Part shown: one piece after another, positions 37,401-46,740 of the stretch
How positions within the stretch are numbered: position 1 is the stretch's first letter
Layout of the letters: each line of letters begins with the position of its first letter
DNA from: Panagrolaimus kolymaensis
Taxonomy: Eukaryota; Nematoda; Chromadorea; Rhabditida; Panagrolaimidae
Length of the DNA stretch: 64,000 nt
Assembly: GCA_028622995.1 (NCBI GenBank)
Contig: JAJQJQ010000059.1
Coordinates: forward strand, 372,001 to 436,000
Reading direction: 5' to 3'
Notes under the pieces: model-generated
Database searches by the model: none
Told to the model about the DNA's origin: nothing
What the model saw: only the letters and a program-made list of their open reading frames with translations
Position numbers and translations under genes: made by a program

Positions 37401-39138
37401 TGAGCGAGCACATATGTTAGTTTACGCAATGTCACAGCTTTTTTTGCTTGAGTTCTTGGCTTGATTTCATCATAGTCTTTTTTGTTGCGAGTTAGTGGAA
37501 TTCCTGAAATAATGATCAATTTTATCATAATTTTAGTTGATGTTATTACATACCAACTGATTCAGCAAACACTTGACAAGCTTTATCATTTTCAATTAAT
37601 TTTTGCTCACTCATGTCCGTTATGCTATTGGATGGGGAAATATCATTATAAAAATCGTGAATTTTAGCGATGGCTTCTTCTTTAGCTATTCGAGGTTCTT
37701 TATCAATTTTGTTAGCATCAATCATTTCAACAACGAGAGCTTTTGAAATATCCCGATGTTTATCACAAACAGCTAAAAGCATTTTTTTATAAGATATCAT
37801 AAAAAGCACATGTACTTACGAATGCCAACATGAATTAATAAGCCATTTTTATTGAGAAAACATTTAGCTTCTTCAAAAGTAACATGATGGTGAATTGTGA
37901 TTGGACGATCACTTTTTGTTTCATGGTCGATGCCATAGCCATTTGGCATAGAACAGACGGGTATTTTTGTTTTATCAATTTTTGATTTTATTCTATATAT
38001 TATGTGTTTAAACTTTTTTTGGTTCCATTGGAAAAACAGTTCATCAAAATGCTGTCGACAAATTTTTCGTTCAGCCAGATCTTTCATGATGCTTTGTTGG
38101 GTTAAATCTAAGTCAAATGCACCTTCACCACGAGCAAGGACGATTTCTGCTTGTGTCATTTTGGAAAAGTTGGTGTCTTTATTATCCAATAATTCTTGGA
38201 AGCTATAAAAATTATTTAATAATAAGTAAATATAAAAAAATAAAATTTAAATAAAACCTCTTTAATGAGCCGACACATTTGGTAGAAACTTTTGATTGTT
38301 CGCTACGTTCTTTAATTTCATAGTTTGTTTTACGTTCCAAGGAGAAGTAACATTGGGCTGATTCATTAGGAGAATCATTTGTTGATAATGGGCTTCCCAA
38401 ACCTTTCGATTTAGAAAATTTTTTTATAATATATTTTTTTGGTTGCGTAAAATTTCTCATAATCTTATGTTGCTTGATGCTTCTCTTAGGTAAACTTGAT
38501 TCTTTATACTCAATACCATCATCACTCTAAAAAAATCATAGTTGTATTTATAAATTTTTGTTTTAGCTTACATAAGGAAAATGATACACAGCAGAAGGAA
38601 TGGAATGCATTTGGATATCCGAACTAATTGGAGTCATATTATTAGAAATTTTTTTTGATTTGAAATAAATGTAACAAGGAATACAAATACTGAATAAAAT
38701 AATACACACCGCGATTGTTACGATAACAATAAAAACCACATCATAAAAATTGTATGTTCGAGTCTCATTTTCTGCTGATATTTGATTATTGATAGAGGTA
38801 TTATTTGAGTTGTTAGATTCAAGATGGGGTTTGTCGTCAGTATTATTAAGCGTTGAAGAAACAATTGTAGAATAATTTGATGATTCGATGACTGGAAGCT
38901 GAGGTGGCGTTAAAACATTAATTTGAGTTGTAGAAGAGTAAAATGGATGATCTTTTTTAATAACTCTTCCATGCCATTTGCTATAATACCAAGTTCCATC
39001 ATTTAAATTAGGTTGTGGGGTTGTTGTAATGATTCCGGCTTTAATTAAATCAGCTGTTCCACGATCAACCGGTGGATGAGCATCAATGTTAATAAGAGAA
39101 ATGACAACCACCATCCATAATAAAATGAAAATATTCAT
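34424..39138 (-). CDS. Membrane-anchored C2H2/DDE-like transposase (fused gene)
   Basis: The product is 1405 aa from exons 38572-39138, 38258-38526, 37820-38202, 37554-37772, 37047-37503, 36743-37001, 36057-36695, 35918-36011, 34691-35869 and 34424-34575; phases agree throughout and the sum is a multiple of three. Exon 1 encodes a signal peptide (MNIFILLWMVVVISL), a Thr/Ser/Asn-rich ectodomain with several N-glycosylation sites, and one membrane span (about residues 134-158). The rest looks like a DDE transposase: ALITIDYSQKYLGEKHMES and GKKGMSWHICHIF (first Asp), LRSDNACYYRNA (second Asp), FSEVQAGKSAADREGGRMK (third acidic position), then a C2H2 finger (FSCPTPNCQKRYAKFGNLLNH) and a basic tail EPSKKKKNMK. 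The acidic triad is a proposal. If the 45-nt intron 38527-38571 is not spliced, exon 1 ends as YVS-stop and there are two genes. Confidence 0.75.
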
Positions 39139-40271
39139 CTTCGTTATCTTTCTTTATTGTAACCAAAAAAAATGGAATCTAAAAAAGAGAATTGTGAAAA
39201 GTTTCGTAAATTCTGCACGATTCAAAAATCTACAACTTGCTGAAACTTATTTTTTCAAATCCACATTATTAATCTTTGAAATTTACAAATAAATAAATTA
39301 AAAAAGTTTTAGGTTTTAACCACTCAAAATTTTTCGAACAATCAACTTTTGGACACACTCTAAAATTATGCAAAATAAAATAAATAAATTTTAAGGAAGC
39401 TCTTTTTTAGCTTAAGAAATTATAAAAAGTTGGGGATAATTTTTTAAAAATTAAAAAAAAAAATTTTATTATTTCAACTATCTTTGTTTCATAACAAAAT
39501 ATTAGTTTAGGAGTTCCCTGTTTTAAAAACCTTAAATATAGAAAATTTTATCTAGACAAAAAAGGTAAGAAGACACAAGTATTCTTCCCACATTTGAAAA
39601 ATAAAAAGTCTTTAGTTTGTTTTACTAAATTGAAAAAAAGCGTAGAAAAATTTATAAATAAAAGAGAAAAAAAAACAAAAAACGCAAGAATGTTTCAAAA
39701 AAAATATTGAGAAAAAACTGTAGAAGAAAAAATGGTTTTTTGCACAACAAAAAATTAGTAATAACTTTTTTTAAAAAAGAGTGTAAGATGAAAAAAAATG
39801 AGAAAAACTGACCTTTTAAACTATTCAAAAAAAAGCGATTTGTTTACGACGCATTGACTGGTTGTGCCATTTAATGCGCATCGACCTTTAATGCTTTTTT
39901 CGCAGTACCTCGCAACACCCCGCAAAAATAAACAAAGAAATATCGAATAATAATTTTTAATAAAATAAAGACGAAAAGATCTCAAATGTTTTTTTTGAGA
40001 TAAAAAAAGCGGTGTGATCAGGTTGTCCATTTGATTTCTTTTTTGGATATTAAAAAATGTTTATTTTATACATATTTTTATTCTTTCCACAATTCAGAGA
40101 TATTACTGAAAAAGTTCATAGTAAAATCACAAAAGACAAAAACGAATATGATAATGTTAAAACATTGTGCCATGAAAGAATATTATAATAATATAATATA
40201 AAATATTGAATAAAAAAGACATGCAGAAATTAAAATTTCTGCAGTTAAACAAAATCAATTGCTTCTACTTA
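39139..40271. other. Non-coding interior of the TTAA transposon
   Basis: About 1.1 kb between the gene start and the right inverted repeat. It is AT-rich, and should hold the promoter of the transposase gene. No exon is seen. Confidence 0.5.
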
Positions 40272-41193
40272 AAAAAAGCAAATAAAATGTAAAGAATTAT
40301 TTGAATTATTTTTTATCTCATATTTTTTTGCAAATTAATAATAATAAAATAATGAAACATCCTTTCATTCACAGATTTATGGCGAAACCAAACCTAAAAA
40401 ATTTCACTTACCTTTACCTCAATTTTAAACTAGTCAACCACAAAAACTGGTACCAAATTTGAATTCTACGACCCAAATTAGGTCTAGAAATGATGAGTTA
40501 TAAAAAAAATGCCCGATCGTGTATATTTTGATATTTTTTTGAGCATCGTGTGCTACTATTAAACTTCAAAAATTCAGGAAAAATCGAAAAGCATAACAAC
40601 ATGAAGTTTTATCGATTTGTAAAATCATTAAATGAGTTTTTCTACGTTTTTAGCTAAGGTTTTGTATTTTTTACATGTATTTATCATAAACTTGTTGATA
40701 TACCTCATATTGGTGTAACATGTTCATCGATTTTTTTGAACCCCAGGAGGTACCTCTTTTATTGGTACAATTGCCTTTTTCTAGGGCAAAATTTCATGGA
40801 GAATCCGAATCTGTAATAAAATGGCAATCACTCGGCCATAGATTTCGAGTTTTGCCAAGCTAAATGTTGAAATTTGCCTAAAAATGGACTTTTGACCCAT
40901 TTATCATTAGACTTCTATTGTTGGCATCAATTACAAAATTAATCAGTGGATTTTTTGCTATTTTTTGGTCTAAACAGTTTTTAAAAAATGTGTCTGAAAA
41001 AAAAGTTAAGTTTTTTGGTCGAGACCTCTGGATCTCCAGTTTTCGCTTTAAAGCCAATTAAACTAAGGTCAGATTCGTGATCAGCGACCTCGAAAACCCC
41101 TGGGTAGTGAATATTAGTCCCAGAAATGGAAATAAATTTTTTTCCAAATGACAAAAATTTTATTAAAAGTGCGATTTTTAAAAAAAATGGCTT
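40272..41193 (-). repeat. Right terminal inverted repeat, 922 bp
   Basis: Reverse complement of the left arm, ending AAATGGCTT before the TTAA at 41194. Confidence 0.95.
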
Positions 41194-41197
41194 TTAA

Positions 41198-44051
41198 AAA
41201 GATAGTTTACTGTGCGCGGACTACCAACAATTTCAATATTGATATGACATTGGAATCGTTTCAATAAATATGCATTATAAGGAACAACCGATCTATTATC
41301 AATAACAAATGGTTGACCTTTAAATCTTATCGTTGCTGTTTTTCCATCATTTCTTCTTCGATATCGTGGATATGAATTTTCATCCAAAAATGTTTCATCA
41401 CAAAATGCTTTTGGAAAGCCTCTTTTACATTTACCATCTTGCATACACATAGCATTGGGATCGTAATCGCCACATGGCCTGTGAATCATATTTTTTACAA
41501 CTAAATCATAAAGTTCTTTATCTTCGTTTTCATTTGGAAGTTCAGCAGAAATAAATTTATTAATTTTTTCTGGATCATCCCAACCTTCTTCAGTCCACCA
41601 TAAGCTATGAATGTGGGGTAAACCACGCTTTTGAAATTCAACGACATAAATATAAGCTTTTACCTTACCCATAAGCTTATCTTTCATTTCTTTAACAAAT
41701 CCTTTTACTTGATAATTAAAAACTATATCAACTAAATCAGGTCGATCGTAAGCTTTTTGATTTTCAAACAAATTTCTTGTAATGTCTGGGTTTTCTGGAT
41801 TACACGTCATTGTAATAAACAAATCGGGTAATCCAAACTTTTGCGACATTGACATAGCATCATGCATAAACTCTGCTTGACTTCGTGGTCCCATAGTATA
41901 ACTTGATGGTAAAATAAACTTTTTTCCTGGTTGCACTCCATTAGCCTCTGCCATAGTACGTAAAAAATCCGTTAAACCGGCATAACTTTCAACTCGATAT
42001 TGTCTTTGATGAGTTCGGTGAAATTGCATTCGACCATTATCGACAATACTAAACGACCAACATAAATATTTACTTAACAATTTTCCTCCATGAAGGATAG
42101 GATTGAATGGCTCATTATCATGCTCAGGTCTCCAAGCTAACTTAAACAATGCATATTGTAACGCAGTCATTTTTGTTCCAACCGGATTATCTGGATTTTT
42201 AACTTTATTAAAATGCCAAAAATCTCCAGTTCCATATGGATTAAATAAAACAAACGTTAACGGTTCAACATGTTCTGTATGTTTTCTAATTCTTTGTTCC
42301 AATGGTCTTTCATTCGGATTACATTTACGTTGAACAAACACATCATTCCAAGGAATGTCACCATTTTCATCACAAACATAAATGGCTGCAACTTCATTGG
42401 CTCTTGGAAAAGCATGCGGATCACTTGTATTATTAGTGGTTTTCTTAAAAACAATTTTACAAACTTTAGGCTGACGACCTTCTTCTTCAGCTCTTTGATT
42501 TTCTTCATCTTCATATTCATGCAACATTCGATAAATTTCTGCATATTTATTTACATTTGAAATTAATTCATGCAAAAATCTAAACATTTCTTCCTTGCAA
42601 CTTGTAGCAAATGGAGCTTGACATCGATATTCAATTGCATCATCGGTTTCAATAATCCATAGTTGTCCATATGCTGGATTTTGTCCTTGCATCGTTTCCG
42701 TGTATCTTGGTAGCTTATGCATAACTTCTCCGTGAACACGATAATTAAAAACTCCAGGCAATTGTCGTACTTGACCGACCGTATATGCAAAGCTCATACT
42801 TGTGTTGTACTTATTAATATTGGAATGTAATTCTTTCCAATCAGTTCCTTCTTCTCGCTTTAACAACTTTTTCAAATTTTCGGGGAAATTTGGTTCAATC
42901 GTTACTTTAACTTTTCCTTTGTTGCAACAACTATCAAATGTTCCATCATTACTCCTTGGTTCAGCTGCAAAATGCATTGCTTTACAAAAAGTGCATTCAA
43001 CATTCATTTCACCTAAACTAAAGATGTCAACATTTTGAGGATTTGCACCTTGAAATTCCATTTCTGGATTTTCTTGACGCCTCCTGTTACTTTGTCGCAT
43101 ACGTTCAAGTCTTTCTTCTCTTTCCTCTTCATTTTCATTTTCACGATGTGAAGCTTGAAGAGTAAGTTGAGAATTCAATCTTTCTTCTCTTTCTTCCACT
43201 GTTTCATTCTCACGAAGAGAAGCTTGAGTAATGCGTTGGGCATCTAACCGCTCTTCACTTTGTTCAGAAGTTTCATTATTACGATTGATGATAACTGCTT
43301 CATTTTCTATTTCTAATCTGGCTCGTTTTTGATTACGAGTTTCTGTTTCAACTCTCATTTGTTGCATTTCACTTGCTTCTTGTAAACGCCTTTTTCTTTG
43401 TTCTTGATTTTCATTTTCTTTTGCCTTTTGACGCTGTTCGCGACGCTTTTGGTTTTCATTTAATCTATCTTCCTTTTTTTGCCGTTGTCTTAGCCATTTT
43501 TTCTTTAAAGTTTTGTTTCCTTTAATATGATTTCTTCGACAATATTGTTCATAAGTTTCTTCTAAATCTGCGACAATTTGCATTTCCTCGTTGCTAATTA
43601 AATCATTTGCGTTAATCTGCGTAGATTCAATCATTGCACCCATTAAAATAGGCTCATTATTACTATCAATTTCCATTGGTTCAATCGGTAAATGATTGAC
43701 TTCATGAGGCGCAAAAACATCGGTGATTAAATCTTCACCAATATCTACAGTAACATAAACTTCTTCATCTTGCGTAAAGAAATTATCATTATCATTTTCA
43801 TTAAAAGTTGCTGCTTGAGTTACTTGAATTTGGCTGGAACTTGTTGCTTGTGAAACGTTATCTTCAAAAACTTTAGCTTGGTTTGCCCGAAGGCCGCAAT
43901 CATTAACCCCGATAGTAGCAGAACCACCATCAGGGGATGCCAAAAGGCCGCATACATTAACTCCAACAGTAGCAGAGCCACCATCAGAGGGTGCCCGAAG
44001 GCCGCAAACATTATCACCAACAGCAGCAGACCCACTGTCGGCGAAGGACAT
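41198..44051 (-). CDS. Helitron Rep-helicase, N-terminal part (HUH Rep)
   Basis: About 951 codons from the likely start at 44051 (MSFADSG) to VNYLFK, where the TTAA transposon cuts the frame; reading on gives KSHFF and a stop at 41178. An in-frame upstream Met at 44123 would add a hydrophobic run and is less likely. Order: three 18-aa repeats, an acidic segment, a long charged Arg/Glu/Asn-rich coil (REERLERMRQ type), a zinc-like CTFCKAMHF...SCCNKG block, and the Helitron N-terminal/Rep region with the HUH motif (GLPHIHSLWW) and the MIHRPCGDYDP segment. This endonuclease part nicks DNA by an active tyrosine. Both halves remain open, so the Helitron was intact when interrupted; whole protein about 1,809 aa. 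Confidence 0.92.
43885..44046 (-). repeat. Three 54-bp tandem repeats in the Helitron gene start
   Basis: GGCCGCA recurs with 54-bp spacing near 43893, 43947 and 44001. They encode three 18-residue units of the form GGSATVGVNVCGLRASPD. The Cys in each unit is kept. Confidence 0.85.
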
Positions 44052-45350
44052 CGCAAAAAAAAAAAAAAAAACACCGCAATAAAAAAACACGATCACGTTA
44101 TAAAAAAAGATGCGTAAAAGCAATAGTAGTAGCAGAAAATCAATTCGATATGAGCAGCCGACTGTATAGTAGGCTGAAAAAAGTATAGACTGATTCGAAA
44201 CAAAAAAAAATCACGCTAAACACCTTTCGTTTTTTCAAGCATTCTTCTGGGGAATTTTTCTGAAATGGGCGAATCTTAAGCGTTTCTTTGGGTCGTTGCA
44301 TGCATAAAATTCTAGATTTGCGCGCCATTTTTGCTTTATTCATTCGAAGCTTTAAAAAAATGTAACAATAAAATTGAGACATAAGTGGCAAAGCTAAATG
44401 TTTGAAACATCTTTATTATGCAACAACATCTTTTTTCCCTTTAAATAAGCAAATACGGATTTCAAACAAAAACGGGTAATATATTTTTTTAATTTAATAA
44501 CAAACAAAAATTAAACGTTTCTTCGTCATTCTGGCTAGAACATTAATCGTTATTTATTATTCATTAAAATCTTTCCTTCAACTAATACATTATCTTCATA
44601 TTTACGGATGCAACGCATCATGGTTATTCGCTCTTTTTAATTGAAACATATCGAAAAAGAAAATTCATCTTTCCATTAAAACAACAAAAAAACGTGAGCT
44701 TCCATTTCCACAAACACAAAGAGAAACATTCGCGTCGAGAGTTTTTTCGATTATGCAAATTTAAAATGCATGTCCTGATGGACCATCTCGTTTCCGATAA
44801 ACGAAATTCACATATTCGTAATCAGCGTAAAAAACTGCATAGGACGTGCTAGGCACATTTTCATTCGCATGGGGCCGTCAAATCTACAAACAAACATACA
44901 TTCTCGCTTTATATAGGTAGATTTATTAATTTTTGGGCTTTTTCATTTGATTGGTATTTTTTATATTTTAATGGTTTTTGGAATTTAATTATTGGAATTT
45001 ATCGATGCACAGCGATTGGAATGCCATTGAGGCATGATAAAGTAAATAAAAAAAATTTTCTTTGAAAATTTAATGCTCAAAATAATTTTTTTAGCTATGG
45101 AAAAATAAACAAATTCCATCCATAATTCTCGTCTTAACTTTTCCTTTTATAGAAAAAAAAGAAGAACATATTATCGGATATCCTCCTTTAACGCATCTTC
45201 CTTTCTTTTCTCTTTTTTTTAAGTCGACACTTTTTTGAAATTTTAGAAAATTTAACTTTTATTCAAAACTTTTTTCTAAAAAGTTTTCTTGGATAAATTT
45301 TTATAAGAAGTCAGCGTTCGTAAAAACTGTTTCTTTAAACTTAAAATAAA

Positions 45351-45762
45351 ATGTTCAGCTCTCGCTTTTGCTTATTTTTGATATTTTTCTTATTTATTTC
45401 TTTGGTAAATTCATTTCCAATGTTTTTTGAAATTATTGACCCAGAAAATTCAAGTAAAGAAAGTTCAGAGGTAAGAGAGTTGTTAAAAATTATATTTTTG
45501 AATGTAAAAAACGTAAGAAACGTTTCTACACAAAAGTTATTTTTCGTTGTAAAACTTCCATTTTTATAGTGCTTTTCTTGGTTTTATTTAAAAAAAAATA
45601 ATTTTTCTGTATTCTTTTTAGGTAATGAGCCAAAAACGAATTCCACATCCATTATGGAAAGATATGTATCGAGTTAAATTCGTGGAACAGCATTCACCCA
45701 ATACTTTCATGAATTCTTTTTATGATTCTCGACCTGCTAATTATGCAAATTATTGGGAATAA
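45351..45762 (+). CDS. Small secreted protein, two exons
   Basis: Exons are 45351-45470 and 45622-45762, phase 0, giving 86 aa. Residues 1-21 are a signal peptide (hydrophobic core FCLFLIFFLFISL, likely cut after NSF). The mature part is short, acidic at first (IDPENSSKESSE) and then aromatic-rich, ending NYANYWE; there is no cysteine. A single KR pair (SQKRIPHP) could be a prohormone cleavage site. It could be a neuropeptide-like or cuticle-type secreted peptide; I cannot decide. It lies just downstream of the wrecked chemoreceptor. Confidence 0.65.
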
Positions 45763-46276
45763 TTATGTTTTTAAAAATGATATTTTTTATTGATGCTTGT
45801 ATTGTCGTTATAAAAAACCTTCAAAAAAGAATCAAAAACAAAATTACTTTAAATTACAAGAAAAAAGTGTCACACAATTTCTGCAAAAAATTTTTCGAAT
45901 TCTGTTATTTTATAAATAGAAATCGCTGAAAGGCTGATTTTTCGAGATACGATATACAAAAAAAAACGAGGCAAAATAAATATAATAATATTATTTATAG
46001 CTTTCTGGGCATGAAAAAAATAAGAAGTAAATTGCAATAGTTTTTCTGGAATTTTATAAAAGCACGCAATTACTCGGATATTTTTTTTTTCACCCTCTTT
46101 GGCGGAGAATTATTTCTTAACTTTTTTTTTACCCTGAATCAGCAACATTACTAGAAGTTTGTTAAATTCTTCCATGGTATTGCTAAATATTGCTATACGA
46201 GGCTGAAAATATACTTCAAAGGTTTATAATAATTTAATTTAATTTATAATTGGTTTATAAAAAAAACAGAAATTGA
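45763..46276. other. Intergenic spacer
   Basis: No gene is seen; it leads into the repeat array. Confidence 0.5.
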
Positions 46277-46641
46277 TTTAAATATTCAAAATATAAAAAA
46301 TCGAAAAAAGCAGCAAACAAAAAGTCAGCAGAATTAGAGAAAAACAGCAAATACCAAAAATCGATTTATTTTTTAAATTTTTTTGAACGCACCATTGTTG
46401 TGGCTGCGTCTGCTAACCTTTTTCAAAAAAACAAGACATAACACTTTTTTCCAATAAATGAAAAAGAGTTGCTTTTTTGTGGAAAATAAAATAAACATAA
46501 ACATCTTTGAACATCATTGATTTGACTGAGCTTGTCCTTTCTTGAATTTCCATGTACAACAATAAGGAGCAGTGACTTAAGTTTGAAAGAATTATAATAA
46601 AGCATGTCTCAATTCTAATAATATTCTAAGTTGTTGATCAT

Positions 46642-46740
46642 TTATTGTACATATCGCTTCATATCTCTCCATACATATTCTATGGGATTAAAATCTGGAG
46701 ATTGAGCTTGAAAAATAACCTTTTCAAAAGGTTCATAAAA
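46642..46740 (-). pseudogene. Tc1/mariner transposase C-terminal relic
   Basis: Reading the minus strand gives FQAQSPDFNPIEYVWRDMKR and a stop after YVQ. This is the well-known C-terminal Tc1/mariner segment (QSPDLNPIE.VW..LK) with the third catalytic acid in PIE. Only about 30 codons remain, without terminal repeats. Confidence 0.75.

Larger units (their letters stand above)
33481..41193 (-). mobile_element. TTAA-flanked DNA transposon with 0.9-kb terminal inverted repeats
   Basis: It is 7713 bp, flanked by TTAA on both sides. Its ends are inverted copies beginning AAGCCATTTTTTTTAAAAAT and running on for 913 bp (left) and 922 bp (right). It holds one gene of ten exons (34424-39138, -). It sits inside the Helitron Rep-helicase reading frame, so it is younger than the Helitron. 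TTAA duplications are known for piggyBac, Kolobok and Sola3 elements; the termini and the encoded protein do not let me choose, and they do not look like piggyBac. The near-identical long arms imply a recent insertion. Confidence 0.93.
30341..44921 (-). mobile_element. Helitron rolling-circle transposon, interrupted
   Basis: The 5' end reads TCTACCTATATAAAGCG on the minus strand (44921 inward), a typical Helitron start beginning with TC. The 3' end falls at 30341, deduced because only this join restores the host reading frame; insertion was between A and T without duplication, as Helitrons do. A GC-rich hairpin lies 16 nt inside the 3' end. The last bases read TTCTA, not the usual CTRR. The element carries a single Rep-helicase gene. 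Without the nested 7.7-kb TTAA transposon its length would be about 6.9 kb. Confidence 0.85.
27637..45238 (+). pseudogene. Serpentine 7TM chemoreceptor (Srg-like), broken by nested transposons
   Basis: Coding pieces are 27637-27885, 30256-30340, 44922-45041 and 45095-45238. Removing the two insertions (with one copy of ATATT) rejoins one open frame without a stop. The N-terminus (MSQQQPAPTLS) is acidic and outside the membrane. Then come TM1 (IYWYVATVGDTYLIFELLL), TM2 around VGYLISFIFQIAYLLL, and TM3 leading to IGIYRCTAIGMPLRHDK, the cytoplasmic end of TM3 typical of nematode serpentine receptors of the Srg/Sru type. After an intron comes LWKNKQIPSIILVLTFPF, the start of TM4. The frame then degenerates and stops at 45238; TM5-7 are not seen. 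The gene is surely non-functional with 17 kb of inserted DNA. This receptor is the best evidence that the host is a nematode. Confidence 0.78.

Noticed and set aside
38563..39138. A separate 191-aa membrane protein gene ending in YVS-stop
   Set aside because: Kept only as an alternative. The stop lies inside a good 45-nt intron and the next exon continues in phase.
33481..41193. piggyBac assignment from TTAA alone
   Set aside because: The ends do not start with the CCC/CCY typical of piggyBac and the protein has a different motif layout.
42103..44117. Open frames on both strands within the Helitron N-terminal gene
   Set aside because: Shadows of the long Rep frame; the better-conserved frame explains the stretch.
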